DNA from: Accumulibacter sp032229525
GTDB taxonomy: Bacteria > Pseudomonadota > Gammaproteobacteria > Burkholderiales > Rhodocyclaceae
Assembly: GCF_032229525.1 (NCBI RefSeq)
Contig: NZ_JAVTWB010000102.1
Location: forward strand, 11,326-75,325
Reading direction: 5' to 3'
DNA length: 64,000 nucleotides
Shown: one piece after another, positions 46,724 through 58,711 of the stretch
Layout: the number at the start of each line of letters is the position of its first letter
Numbering within the stretch: position 1 is the stretch's first letter
Notes under the pieces: model-generated
Databases searched by the model: none
What the model was told of the DNA's origin: nothing
Seen by the model: the letters and a program-made list of their open reading frames with translations, nothing else
Program-made: the position numbers and the translations under genes

Positions 46724-46798
46724 TCGTCGGCACGGATCGTTTATCGACGCCTGATTTCTGATACGATTTCTTTACGATCTTCCCCGGGAGCAAAGACA

Positions 46799-47137
46799 GT
46801 GAAAAAAATTGAAGCGATCATCAAACCATTCAAGCTCGATGAAGTGCGCGAAGCGCTGTCAGAGATCGGCGTTACCGGCCTGACCGTGACCGAGGTCAAA
46901 GGATTCGGCCGCCAGAAGGGGCACACCGAGCTCTATCGCGGGGCGGAATACGTGGTCGACTTCCTGCCCAAGGTGAAGATCGAAATCGTCGTTTCCGACG
47001 CCTCGGTCGAGGGCGCCATTGACGCTATCGTCAAGGCGGCGCGCACCGGCAAGATCGGTGACGGCAAGATCTTCGTCACCGCGGTCGATCAGGTGGTGCG
47101 CATCCGTACCGGCGAACTCGACGAATCGGCGATCTGA
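46799..47137 (+). CDS. glnB: P-II nitrogen regulatory protein
   Basis: P-II signal protein of 112 residues that integrates 2-oxoglutarate, ATP/ADP and glutamine status. It starts with GTG (KKIEAIIKPFKLDEVREAL), has the T-loop QKGHTELYRGAEYVVDF with the uridylylated tyrosine at residue 51, and the B-loop TGKIGDGKIFV. GlnB and GlnK cannot be separated by sequence alone. The nadE neighbourhood, and lack of an adjacent amtB, favour GlnB. CGGGAG lies upstream. Confidence 0.92.
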   Translation: MKKIEAIIKPFKLDEVREALSEIGVTGLTVTEVKGFGRQKGHTELYRGAEYVVDFLPKVKIEIVVSDASVEGAIDAIVKAARTGKIGDGKIFVTAVDQVVRIRTGELDESAI

Positions 47138-47207
47138 GCGGTCACTTCCCACTTCGTGCGCGGTCGCCGCTGCCATCCGGTGAGCTGCTGGCCAACCGTC
47201 CCCGCCA

Positions 47208-47768
47208 TTAGCGCGGTTTGCCACCGCTCTTCAACAATACCCACAAGGCACCATCGCCGCCGTCACAGGGCGGTGCATGACAGAACGCCAGAACGTCCTT
47301 GCAGCGACCCAGCCAGACCTTGACCAGTTGGCGCAGGATCCCTTCCCGCCCGGGCGAGCCGTTGCCGCGGCCGTGCACGATGCGCAGGCAGCGCCTGCCG
47401 GCGGCCAGCGATCCGGTGATAAAGAGCGTCACCTGTTCGTGCGCCTGATGCCGGTTCATGCCGTGCAGATCGATATGATCCTGGATGCTCCAGCGGCCGC
47501 GACGCAGGTCGCGCAGCACCATCCTTGACAAGCCGCTGCGCAGGAAGGAATCGGCGCCGCCGAGATCCAGCCAATCGTCGATGGCCAACGGCGCGTGCAG
47601 CAGCTCGGCAATCACCGCTGCTTCGTCGAGCTCCCGTTGACGTGGTCGCGGGCTTGGCTTTGGCCCTTCGAAGTTGACCCGATCGGCCTTGCGCAGTGGC
47701 GTTGCGCCGTCAACCGCGGCGAGAAAGGCGTCCACATCCTCCATGCTTGATCGATGTTTCTGAGTCAT
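47208..47768 (-). CDS. Smr-domain endonuclease-like protein
   Basis: Small MutS-related (Smr) protein of 186 residues. The first 90 residues are charged and linker-like. The Smr domain has DLHGMNRHQAHEQV near residues 115-128 and IVHGRGNGS near 148-156, the two hallmark motifs of this DNA/RNA nickase fold. The stand-alone Smr protein is often a ribosome-collision nuclease, but that role is not established for this type. Same strand and 60 bases downstream of trxB. Confidence 0.87.
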   Translation of the reverse strand: MTQKHRSSMEDVDAFLAAVDGATPLRKADRVNFEGPKPSPRPRQRELDEAAVIAELLHAPLAIDDWLDLGGADSFLRSGLSRMVLRDLRRGRWSIQDHIDLHGMNRHQAHEQVTLFITGSLAAGRRCLRIVHGRGNGSPGREGILRQLVKVWLGRCKDVLAFCHAPPCDGGDGALWVLLKSGGKPR

Positions 47769-47827
47769 CGCAAAAGCCCATGTTCATCTCGGCGGCACCT
47801 GCCGGCAACGACAGCACGAGGTTGTTG

Positions 47828-48793
47828 TCAACCGGCCAGGCCAAGACTATCGAGGTAACGCTCCGCATCAAGCGCCGCCATGCAGCCGCTGCCAGCCGAA
47901 GTGCAGGCCTGACGGTAGATGTGATCCTGTACGTCGCCGGCAGCGAAGATCCCCGGAATCGACGTCGCGGTCGCATTACCCTGACTGCCGCACTGCGTGA
48001 TCAGGTAGCCAGCTTCCATTTTCAGCTGGTCGACGAACAGATCCGTGTTCGGCTTGTGGCCGATGGCGATGAAGACGCCCATCAGCGGAATGTCCTCGGG
48101 GGTATCGGTCAACTTGTCGCGGATGCGCATGCCGGTCACCCCGGACTGGTCGCCGAGCACCTCGTCGAGCGTGCAGTTCCAGCGAATGGTGATCTTGCCG
48201 GCCTTCTCTTTGGCGAACAGCTTGTCCTGCAGGATTTTCTCGCTGCGCAGCTTGTCGCGCCGATGCACCAGGGTGACGTGACTGGCAATGTTCGCCAGGT
48301 AGAGGGCCTCCTCGACAGCCGTGTTGCCGCCGCCGATCACCGCCACCGGCTGATTGCGGTAGAAGAACCCGTCGCAGGTCGCACAGGCGGAAACGCCGCG
48401 GCCGGCATACTCTTCCTCGGAGGGCAGACCGAGATACTGCGCCGAGGCGCCGGTAGCGATGATCAGCGCGTCGCAGGTATAGGTCGCGGAATCACCGACC
48501 AGGGTAAACGGCCCATCGGTCAGCTTGGCGGTGTTGATGTGATCGAAGATGATCTCGGTATCGAAGCGGCGGGCATGCTCTTCGAAGCGCTGCATCAGGT
48601 CGGGCCCCTGCACGCCCTGCGCGTCGGCCGGCCAGTTATCCACGTCGGTCGTCGTCGTCAGCTGTCCGCCCTGCGCCATGCCGGTGATCAGCACCGGCTT
48701 CAGATTGGCGCGCGCCGCGTAGACGGCGGCAGTATAACCGGCGGGGCCGGAGCCCAGAATCAGCAGTCGGCAATGGCGAATCGCTTGGGTCAT
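47828..48793 (-). CDS. trxB: Thioredoxin reductase
   Basis: NADPH-dependent thioredoxin reductase of 321 residues, the same length as the E. coli enzyme. FAD-binding GSGPAGYTAAVYAA is near residues 13-26, the redox-active CATCDG near 137 and the NADPH-binding GGGNTAVEEAL near 153-163. I use ATG 48793; the in-frame TTG at 48823 would add ten residues outside the family. Divergent from the Crp-type regulator. Confidence 0.94.
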   Translation of the reverse strand: MTQAIRHCRLLILGSGPAGYTAAVYAARANLKPVLITGMAQGGQLTTTTDVDNWPADAQGVQGPDLMQRFEEHARRFDTEIIFDHINTAKLTDGPFTLVGDSATYTCDALIIATGASAQYLGLPSEEEYAGRGVSACATCDGFFYRNQPVAVIGGGNTAVEEALYLANIASHVTLVHRRDKLRSEKILQDKLFAKEKAGKITIRWNCTLDEVLGDQSGVTGMRIRDKLTDTPEDIPLMGVFIAIGHKPNTDLFVDQLKMEAGYLITQCGSQGNATATSIPGIFAAGDVQDHIYRQACTSAGSGCMAALDAERYLDSLGLAG

Positions 48794-48955
48794 CTTGATT
48801 GGCTCTGGTAGTGGGTCAGGCAAAAATTATAACCGCCAACACCGGCCGCTCCAGCGCCAGGTTTTGCCGGCTTTGCTTCGAAAACCTGCAAAGTGCCTTA
48901 TAATCGCCGCGCAAGCCGTTGATAGAAATAACTTCACCCGATGAAGGAATGCCTC

Positions 48956-49666
48956 ATGAACACACAGGTAGAGCAGCCCAGAAGGGGCCCCAGCCTGATC
49001 TTGCTGCACAGTATCCCGATCTTTGCCGGCGTGCCCGATGCGCAGCTCGAACAGATCGCCAAGGTCGCCTTTCATCGCCGGGTGGCCCGCCAGACGACCA
49101 TTGTCCGCGCCGGAGACAGCACCGATTCCCTGTATGTGCTGATCAGCGGCGGCGCCAAGGTGCTCAACAGCGACGAAGAGGGGCGCGAGGTGATCCTGAC
49201 CCTGTTCGGCCCCGGCGAGTTCTTCGGCGAAATGGGTCTGATCGACGGCAGCCCTCGTTCCGCCGACGTGGTGGCCACCGAGACCTGTGAACTGCTGGTG
49301 ATCACCAAGAACGACTTCAAGCGCTGCCTGGCAGAGAACTTCGACCTCTGTCTGAACATCATGAAGAGCCTGGTCCAGCGCCTGCGCGAGGCAGACCGCA
49401 ACATCGAAAGCCTGGCGCTGATGGACGTCTACGGCCGTGTCGCCAAGCTGCTGATCGATTTTTCGGAAGAAGTGCAGGGTCAGCGCGTGATCCAGCGTCG
49501 CCTCACCAAACAGGATATCGCCAAGATGATCGGCGCCTCGCGCGAGATGGTCAGTCGGGTCATGAAGGATCTCGAGAACCAGGGATACTTCCGGGTGGAA
49601 GAGGGCAGGATTGTCCTCCTGGAGAAACGCACACCCTCGCCGGCCGCCGCTGCCGCCCGCTCCTAG
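48956..49666 (+). CDS. Crp/Fnr-family transcription regulator
   Basis: Regulator of 236 residues. Cyclic-nucleotide-type domain (about 20-140) includes SIPIFAGVPDAQLEQIA and GPGEFFGEMGLIDGSPRSADV, which keeps the phosphate-cassette-like GE and PRSA residues, so cAMP or a related nucleotide could bind. The Crp HTH (165-225) has TKQDIAKMIGASREMVSRVM as recognition region. No N-terminal cysteine cluster, so not an Fnr oxygen sensor. AAGGA seven bases before 48956 fixes the start. A TATAAT box lies at 48899-48904. Confidence 0.88.
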   Translation: MNTQVEQPRRGPSLILLHSIPIFAGVPDAQLEQIAKVAFHRRVARQTTIVRAGDSTDSLYVLISGGAKVLNSDEEGREVILTLFGPGEFFGEMGLIDGSPRSADVVATETCELLVITKNDFKRCLAENFDLCLNIMKSLVQRLREADRNIESLALMDVYGRVAKLLIDFSEEVQGQRVIQRRLTKQDIAKMIGASREMVSRVMKDLENQGYFRVEEGRIVLLEKRTPSPAAAAARS

Positions 49667-49697
49667 ACTTCCTAGACTTCGCGTACAGATTGCATTG

Positions 49698-52043
49698 ATG
49701 GCTTTGCTGAACAAACTTGCCGGCAGGACTTCCTACACCCCCAGAACGCCGAGTCCGCTGCCGGAGAAAATCGCTGTCCTCCTTGAGGAATCACGCTGGC
49801 TGATCCTGATCGTGGTCGCCAGCTTTCTCGCGCTCTCGCTGTGGGGCTACAGTCGCGACGACCCCGGCTGGTCGCACGCGGTACACACGACCACCCTGCA
49901 TAACCCGGCTGGCCGTTTCGGTGCCTGGCTGGCCGATTTGATGCTCTACGTCTCCGGCCTCTCCGCCTGGTGGTGGGTCGTCCTGCTGCTGACTTTCGTC
50001 TGGTGGGGCTACCGACGCCTGGACGGCCAGCGGCCGACCGATCGGCGTCCGCTGTACATTGCCCTGGCCGGCTTCGTGGTGCTGATCGTCGCCAGCAGTG
50101 GCCTGGAAACCCTGCGTTTTTACACCCTCAAAGCGACCCTACCGGTGGGTCCCGGCGGCTTGATCGGCATCGAGCTCGCCGCTTTCAGCGTGCGCTATCT
50201 CGGCTATACCGGCGCTACGCTGGCCCTGTTTTCCTTGCTGGCGCTTGGCTGGAGCATCTTCTCCGGCATTTCGTGGATATCCGCCGCGGAAGGCATCGGG
50301 GCGCTGTTCGAAGGCGCCTGGCTGGCCGTTCACGGTCTTTTCGAGCGCTGGCAGGATCGACGGATCGGCCGCGAAGTCGCCCGTGAGCGCGAAGCGGTGG
50401 TCAAAGTCGAGAAGAAGCGCGGCGAAACGCACGAGCCGATCTTGATCGAAAAGCGCGAACCCGTGGTAGCGGCGCCGCCGCTACCGCCGAAAGTCGAGAA
50501 GCGGATCGACCGCGAGCGGCAAGCTGCCCTGTTTCCCGAAGCGGTGAGAGACGGCTTGTTACCGCCACTGCATCTGCTCGAACCCGCAGCGCTGCAGAGC
50601 GACCGCGTCAGTCCCGAGACGCTGGAGTACAACTCCCGCCTGATCGAGCGCAAGCTGGCCGAGTTCGGGGTCCAGGTGACCGTGACCGCGGCCTATCCGG
50701 GACCGGTCGTCACGCGCTACGAATTCGAGCCGGCAGTCGGCGTCAAGGGGGCGCAGATCCTCAATCTGGCGAAGGATCTGGCGCGTTCGCTGTCGCTGGT
50801 ATCGGTCCGTGTCGTCGAGACCATCCCCGGCAAGTCGGCGATGGCCCTTGAACTGCCGAATCCGAAGCGACAGATGGTGCGTCTGCTGGAGATCATCGCC
50901 AGCAAGGAATACCACGACATGAACTCGCCGCTGACCATGAGTCTCGGCAAGGATATCGGTGGCCAGCCGCTGGTCGTCGATCTGGCCAAGATGCCTCATC
51001 TGCTGGTCGCCGGCACCACCGGCTCGGGCAAGTCGGTCGGCATCAACGCGATGATCCTCTCGCTGCTCTACAAATCGGAGCCGGAGCAGGTACGGCTGAT
51101 TCTGGTCGACCCGAAGATGCTCGAACTGTCGATCTACGAGGGCATCCCCCACTTGCTGGCGCCGGTGGTGGTGGATATGAAGCAGGCAGCCAATGCTCTG
51201 AACTGGTGCGTCGGTGAAATGGACAAGCGCTACAAACTGATGTCGGCGATCGGCGTACGCAATCTGACCGGCCTCAACCATCGCATCAAGGATGCCGAAA
51301 AGAGCGGCGAAAAACTCGCCAACCCGTTTTCCTTGACCCCGGAGACCCCCGAGCCGCTTTCCACCCTGCCCTATATTGTCGTCGTCATCGACGAACTCGC
51401 CGACCTGATGATGGTTGCCGGCAAGACCGTCGAGCAACTGATCGCCCGCCTGGCGCAGAAGGCGCGCGCCTCGGGAATCCACCTGATCCTGGCCACGCAG
51501 CGACCGTCGGTGGATGTCATCACCGGTCTGATCAAGGCCAACATCCCGACCCGCATTTCCTTCCAGGTGTCGTCGAAGATCGATTCCCGCACCATCCTCG
51601 ACCAGATGGGCGCCGAGGCGCTGCTCGGCCAGGGCGACATGCTCTATCTGGCGCCCGGCACCGGTTATCCGACGCGCGTGCATGGCGCCTTCGTCGCCGA
51701 CGAGGAAGTCCATCGCGTGGTCGACCATCTGAAGAAAGCGGGCGCACCCGATTACCTCGCGGACGTACTCACCGGCGGCGGCGGCGACGCTGACGCGGAG
51801 AGCGGCGGCAATGGCGAAAACGGTGGTCTGGACACCGATGGCGAGGCCGATCCGGTCTACGACCAGGCGGTCGAAATAGTGCTGAAGAATCGCCGGGCGT
51901 CGATCTCGCTGGTGCAGCGCCATTTGCGCATCGGCTACAACCGCTCGGCGCGGCTGATTGAGGCAATGGAAAAAGCCGGCCTGGTTTCTGCCATGGATGC
52001 CCGCGGCGGTCGCGAAGTGCTGGCCCGCAAGGAAGGCGAATAG
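49698..52043 (+). CDS. ftsK: DNA translocase FtsK
   Basis: Septal DNA translocase of 781 residues that moves chromosome dimers at division. Four transmembrane helices occupy about residues 28-190, then a short linker and the RecA-like motor: Walker A GTTGSGKSVG near 440, Walker B VVVIDELADLMM near 560. The C-terminal winged-helix gamma domain (about 715-775, ISLVQRHLRIGYNRSARLIE) reads the KOPS sequences. I start at 49698, since the longer frame overlaps the Crp gene end. It is followed by lolA with a one-base overlap. Confidence 0.94.
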   Translation: MALLNKLAGRTSYTPRTPSPLPEKIAVLLEESRWLILIVVASFLALSLWGYSRDDPGWSHAVHTTTLHNPAGRFGAWLADLMLYVSGLSAWWWVVLLLTFVWWGYRRLDGQRPTDRRPLYIALAGFVVLIVASSGLETLRFYTLKATLPVGPGGLIGIELAAFSVRYLGYTGATLALFSLLALGWSIFSGISWISAAEGIGALFEGAWLAVHGLFERWQDRRIGREVAREREAVVKVEKKRGETHEPILIEKREPVVAAPPLPPKVEKRIDRERQAALFPEAVRDGLLPPLHLLEPAALQSDRVSPETLEYNSRLIERKLAEFGVQVTVTAAYPGPVVTRYEFEPAVGVKGAQILNLAKDLARSLSLVSVRVVETIPGKSAMALELPNPKRQMVRLLEIIASKEYHDMNSPLTMSLGKDIGGQPLVVDLAKMPHLLVAGTTGSGKSVGINAMILSLLYKSEPEQVRLILVDPKMLELSIYEGIPHLLAPVVVDMKQAANALNWCVGEMDKRYKLMSAIGVRNLTGLNHRIKDAEKSGEKLANPFSLTPETPEPLSTLPYIVVVIDELADLMMVAGKTVEQLIARLAQKARASGIHLILATQRPSVDVITGLIKANIPTRISFQVSSKIDSRTILDQMGAEALLGQGDMLYLAPGTGYPTRVHGAFVADEEVHRVVDHLKKAGAPDYLADVLTGGGGDADAESGGNGENGGLDTDGEADPVYDQAVEIVLKNRRASISLVQRHLRIGYNRSARLIEAMEKAGLVSAMDARGGREVLARKEGE

Positions 52044-52663
52044 TGGCACCTTTGCGCCGCTCACTATTCGCCGCAGCCTGCCTGCTGCTTACCCAAGTGG
52101 CCAGCGCCGGAGCGATCGACAAATTACATCAGTTTCTCGACTCGACGCGGACCGTACGCGCCGAGTTCACGCAGACCGTCGTCGGCAGGAACGCGCGCCA
52201 GGGACAGGTATCGAGTGGCGTGATGGTCATTTCGCGTCCCGGCAAGTTTCGCTGGCAGATCGACAAGCCGTACGCCCAGCTGCTGGTCGGCGATGGCGAG
52301 AAAATCTGGATCCACGACCCGGATTTGCGCCAGGTCACGGTCAGGAAGGTGGGCGCTGCACTTGGCGGAACGCCCGCGGCGCTGCTCGCCGGCGACAGCC
52401 GGATCGAAAAAGATTTCACCCTGCGCGAGGCAGGTGAGCGCGACGGTCTGGAGTGGGTTGAGGCCATTCCCAAGGCACCAGACAGCGGCTTTGACAAGGT
52501 CAATCTCGGGTTTTCCGGCAATGACCTGCGGGCAATGGAACTCTACGACAGCCTTGGCCAGACCACCTCACTGGTTTTCGCGCGTCTGGAGCGTAACCCG
52601 CAACTCTCACCGTCCCTCTTCCGCTTCACCCCGCCGGCCAACACCGACGTGATCGGCGACTGA
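52043..52663 (+). CDS. lolA: Outer-membrane lipoprotein carrier protein LolA
   Basis: Periplasmic lipoprotein chaperone of 206 residues that shuttles lipoproteins from LolCDE to LolB. The signal peptide of about 22 residues ends in ASA. The mature part has the LolA pattern FLDSTRTVRAEFTQTV, SRPGKFRWQIDKPYAQLLVGDGEKIW. Translation starts at a GTG whose first G is the last base of the ftsK stop codon, so the two are coupled. A standard gene order in betaproteobacteria. Confidence 0.92.
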   Translation: MAPLRRSLFAAACLLLTQVASAGAIDKLHQFLDSTRTVRAEFTQTVVGRNARQGQVSSGVMVISRPGKFRWQIDKPYAQLLVGDGEKIWIHDPDLRQVTVRKVGAALGGTPAALLAGDSRIEKDFTLREAGERDGLEWVEAIPKAPDSGFDKVNLGFSGNDLRAMELYDSLGQTTSLVFARLERNPQLSPSLFRFTPPANTDVIGD

Positions 52664-52700
52664 GCTCCGACCCACCGCTCAATCTCCCACCGCCTGAAGC

Positions 52701-52728
52701 TTGACTTGATGTTCCGGGGCCGTATAAT
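52701..52728 (+). promoter_or_regulatory. Sigma-70 promoter of tRNA-Val
   Basis: TTGACT at 52701-52706 and TATAAT at 52723-52728, 16 bases apart, predicting a start near 52735, about 33 bases before the tRNA. Confidence 0.8.
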
Positions 52729-52767
52729 GCGCACTTCCTTGAAGTCCAGCAGTAGCGGCTTTGACGA

Positions 52768-52844
52768 AGGCGCGTAGCTCAGTTGGTTAGAGCACCACCT
52801 TGACATGGTGGGGGTCGTTGGTTCGATTCCAATCGCGCCTACCA
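52768..52844 (+). tRNA. tRNA-Val (GAC anticodon)
   Basis: A 77-base tRNA with all arms: acceptor AGGCGCG/CGCGCCT, D arm GCTC/GAGC, anticodon stem CCACC/GGTGG with loop TTGACAT (anticodon GAC, reading GUC), T arm GTTGG-TTCGATT-CCAAT and encoded CCA at the 3-prime end. It has its own promoter and an intrinsic terminator 37 bases downstream. Confidence 0.97.
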
Positions 52845-52881
52845 GAATTCTGAATGAATCAGGTAGATGCAAGAAAAATAC

Positions 52882-52907
52882 AAGCCGCCCTCGGGCGGCT
52901 TTTTTTT
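52882..52907 (+). terminator. Intrinsic terminator of tRNA-Val
   Basis: GCCGCCC at 52884-52890 pairs with GGGCGGC at 52893-52899 and is followed by eight T at 52900-52907. Confidence 0.93.
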
Positions 52908-52966
52908 GCTCCCGCCCAGCGCAACTGCCGTCGCCTTTCAAGCGCTCCCCCGCCAAACGCCAGAAA

Positions 52967-52996
52967 TTGACACGCTTTGCTGGCGGTACGTATACT
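52967..52996 (+). promoter_or_regulatory. Near-consensus sigma-70 promoter upstream of treS
   Basis: Perfect TTGACA at 52967-52972 and TATACT at 52991-52996, 18 bases apart. The predicted start near 53003 gives a leader of about 440 bases before the TreS-maltokinase ATG. It sits just after the tRNA terminator. Confidence 0.7.
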
Positions 52997-53307
52997 TTGT
53001 CGCGTCGCTGGACGATCTCTTCTTCCTCAGGCGACGCTCGGACCGGACAACATCGTCGTTCGCATCGCGTCGCCAAGCGCGTTAACCTTGACCCACATCA
53101 GGTGCAAAGCGGCTGGCTGTCGCTTGATCTTGCACCCCGGAGCGCAATGCAGAAACGTCCTTCCCGGTGCACCACCTGCTGACAACGCGCAGCACCCGCG
53201 GCAAGACGGGCACCAGCCCGTCGAACGGCAAGCCCGACGCGTTTGCACCAGCCAACGGCGCTGGCGCACCGAGCAGGATCCCGACTACTTCACAGAGGAG
53301 CGTGTCA

Positions 53308-53441
53308 ATGCGTAATTCGTACGATGCCTTGTCGCCGGAACGATCGGCCACGGCTTTACCCAAGGTGGCTGCAGGACCGGCTCCTCTCCGGCCTCGCGCG
53401 TGCAAGGTGCTCGCTGGCAAGCTGTCAGGAAGGTGGACATC

Positions 53442-53445
<4 letters not shown>
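53308..53445 (+). CDS. Possible leader peptide overlapping treS
   Basis: A 45-codon frame with a good ribosome site (AGAGGAG, seven bases before the ATG). Its TGA overlaps the treS ATG as ATGA. The product begins MRNSYDALSPERS and resembles no family I know. Third-position GC is only moderate, so it may not be a conserved protein; translational coupling to treS would be its most likely role. It lies at the end of the long treS leader. The rest of 52997-53307 shows no gene. Confidence 0.4.
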
Positions 53446-56786
<3,341 letters not shown>

Positions 56787-56799
56787 AAAGGGAGACACC

Positions 56800-57477
56800 A
56801 TGGAAAAATTCGACGTCATCATTGATCCGGTCCGCGCTTTTCTGATGCAGATCGGCGCCTACCTGCCACGACTCGCCGTCGCGGTGATCGTTCTGATCGC
56901 CGGCTGGCTGATCGCCAAGGCGGTCCGCTTCGCCTTCGTCAAGGCACTGCGGGCGCTCAATTTCCACATCCTCACCGAACGCGCCGGTGTGGACGGCTTC
57001 CTGCAGCAAGGCGGCAGCGAAACGGACACCACCGATGTCTTCGGTGTCATCGTCTACTGGGTGGTCATCCTGGCTGCCCTGATCATCGCCTTCAACGGCC
57101 TCGGACTGACCCACGTCACCGACCTGCTCTCCCGCGTGCTGCTGTTCCTGCCCAAGCTACTGGTCGGCCTGCTGGTGATCATCGTCGGCGGTTACTTCGG
57201 CCGTTTCGTCGGCAACGTGGTGCAGACTTACCTGGGCAACGTCGGCGTCAGCGACGCCGAAGTGCTCGGGCGCATCGCCCACTATGCCATCGTCGTCTTT
57301 GTCGTGCTGGTCGCCGTCGACCATCTCGAGATCGGCTCTGGCCTGGTGCAGGAGACCTTCCTGATCCTTCTCATGGGCGTCGTGCTGGCCCTCGCGCTGG
57401 CCTTTGGCCTAGGCGGGCGCGAGTGGGCGGCGCGCTTGCTGGAACGCTGGTTCCCACGCCATCCACGCGACGACTGA
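56800..57477 (+). CDS. Small membrane protein with conserved TM-helix repeats (MscS-related)
   Basis: Membrane protein of 225 residues with about five transmembrane helices and two copies of the 'conserved TM helix' motif (LAVAVIVLIAGWLIAKAVR near 27-45 and PKLLVGLLVIIVGGYFGRFVG near 118-138). The C-terminal helix ends in GLGGREWAARLLERW, which resembles the pore helix of MscS, but the cytoplasmic beta domain that follows in true MscS channels is missing. The protein ends 15 residues later, apparently by design, since a terminator follows. AAGGGAG precedes the ATG. Cotranscribed with treS. Confidence 0.8.
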   Translation: MEKFDVIIDPVRAFLMQIGAYLPRLAVAVIVLIAGWLIAKAVRFAFVKALRALNFHILTERAGVDGFLQQGGSETDTTDVFGVIVYWVVILAALIIAFNGLGLTHVTDLLSRVLLFLPKLLVGLLVIIVGGYFGRFVGNVVQTYLGNVGVSDAEVLGRIAHYAIVVFVVLVAVDHLEIGSGLVQETFLILLMGVVLALALAFGLGGREWAARLLERWFPRHPRDD

Positions 57478-57485
57478 CGATGTGC

Positions 57486-57534
57486 AGGCGGCGCCCGACG
57501 GCTCCCGAAGCCAGGAGTGGGCGCGCGCCTTTTT
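57486..57534 (+). terminator. Intrinsic terminator of the treS operon
   Basis: AGGCGGCGCCC at 57486-57496 pairs, with one bulge, with GGGCGCGCGCCT at 57519-57530, enclosing an inner GGCT/AGCC hairpin. A run of five T (57530-57534) follows. Confidence 0.7.
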
Positions 57535-57552
57535 CGTTCAGCGAGGCAATCC

Positions 57553-57582
57553 GGCTATGGCGTCGCTTTCGACGCCATAGCC
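57553..57582. repeat. Perfect 13-bp inverted repeat
   Basis: GGCTATGGCGTCG at 57553-57565 and its exact complement at 57570-57582 with a four-base loop. There is no T run. It marks the left edge of the accessory region. Confidence 0.75.
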
Positions 57583-57983
57583 ACCGCGGCAGGACCACCG
57601 TGGCATGGCTCGAAAAGCGGCCCGGTGATGCCCTCGCTGATCCGCCGGCACGGCTCCTGATCAGCGCTTAAGCAGCACCCGGAGTCGAAGTCTTTTCGCG
57701 CGCAGCCCCCTCCCCTCAAGCTCACCAGCCGGAACCCCGGGACACCGCAGGTACAGCGCGAGGCAGCCCAACCCGTCCGATATCTAGGGGCGACAAGAGG
57801 CTCCAGGGAGTCCGCAGCCTGACCAAATGGCATTATTTGTTGAGCAGGTACAGCACATTGGAACGCATTCGAAGAAACAGGCGCCAACGAGGGGGAGAAC
57901 AATGGCCGCCGCCTAACAATGCCACTGCCCGTGCCTTTCGCACCAAACCGGACCTGACCGCGGCTGCGACGACCTGGTCACCG
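57583..57983. other. Left edge of island, no intact gene
   Basis: About 400 bases with no supported gene on either strand. The composition is less GC-biased than in neighbouring genes and the sequence reads as decayed DNA leading into the restriction-gene remnant at 57984. Confidence 0.5.
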
Positions 57984-58154
57984 GTCAAGAAATCGACCAT
58001 GGACACTTACTGGGTACCCCGCGTGAACCACCTCGGTAGCCATGGCCGTGGGTCCTTTGCCGAGGTCACCAACCTGTATTGGATGCAGGAGGGTTTGGGG
58101 GGAAAGGTGCAAACCGAGTTCGCGAAGATGATCGAGGCCGTGGTCGGCAAATGA
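57984..58154 (+). pseudogene. C-terminal remnant of type III restriction subunit
   Basis: The last 56 codons read VKKSTMDTYWVPRVNHLG followed by SFAEVTNLYWMQ and KVQTEFAKMIEAVVGK, then TGA. This is the C-terminus of the Res-like helicase-nuclease of type III restriction systems, in which the segment KK-TMETYWVPGVN...GRWAFAE is conserved. Nothing of the helicase core is present upstream, and two conserved positions have changed (GVN to RVN, RWAFAE to RGSFAE). No methylase gene is left. It is a debris fragment. Confidence 0.7.
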
Positions 58155-58330
58155 TGCTCCGACCAATCGCCCGGACCATTTTCCCGGCGTCGGGAACATG
58201 GCTTTTCCTCCCGATTTCATCGCGAACAGCGTTTCAGGCAAGGGCTATGCACATTGCACACGACGTGTATGGAAGATGGGCAATTTCTATGCAGTTGCAG
58301 CTTGTCGCGAACAGTAGAGGAGTCGTTCGC

Positions 58331-58450
58331 ATGGGAATGGAGATCGTTCAGGCTCTGACCGATACCGTCGAGGCAAATGCCCAGAGGACGGAATGGGGTG
58401 TTGAGTGCTGGCTGGCCCGCGATCTGCAGTTACCTGTTGGGATATGCGGA
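58331..58450 (+). pseudogene. Possible DinD-like N-terminal fragment
   Basis: ATG at 58331 with AGAGGAG eight bases upstream opens MEIVQALTDTVEANAQRTEW and continues GVECWLARDLQ, similar to the N-terminus of DNA-damage-inducible protein D. The next expected motif, LLGYA, appears only in the +1 frame at 58434-58448, indicating an indel. The frame stays open to 58489, but beyond about 58450 the same bases encode the Tn3 fragment on the other strand, so a deletion junction is likely there. Similarity is by eye and the fragment short. Confidence 0.4.
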
Positions 58451-58711
58451 TGGCGGAATTTTGAGCTGGTCGGCGACCAAGGTCAGTAGGGCCAAGGACG
58501 GCGACTGATCGACGCCGAGCATGATGCAGGGACAGCGCAGGTAACAGAGCTGTACCGCTAAGCCCAAGCGGTTTGACGGCCCGCGGCGCTGGCGGATGAT
58601 GGAAAGGTCGGTTTCGTTGAACGTGTAGTGCCCGGCCAATTCGTCTACGGTGTCGAGTAGCGCCAGCAGGCTTGCCCGCTCGGCGGCGAACAGAATCGAA
58701 CGGCGAGGCGT
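58433..58711 (-). pseudogene. N-terminal fragment of a Tn3-family transposase
   Basis: About 93 codons on the minus strand match the start of Tn3-type transposases (DUF4158): PRRSILFAAERASLLALLDT, HYTFNETDLSIIRQRRGPSN and LVADQLKIPPSAY. The expected start codon before PRRS is ACG at 58711-58709, not ATG, and the reading ends in TAA at 58432-58430 after less than a tenth of the normal protein of about 990 residues. The DDE catalytic domain is absent. The open frame extends upstream to 58822 without homology. Evidence of an old transposon insertion followed by deletion. Confidence 0.75.

Noticed and set aside
57910..57916. GCCTAAC resembling half of an integron attC site
   Set aside because: No matching GTTRRRY partner or palindrome follows at the required distance and there is no integrase gene.
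58079..58330. Longer start for the DinD-like fragment
   Set aside because: The upstream codons overlap the restriction remnant and look like non-coding sequence; the ATG at 58331 has a proper ribosome site.
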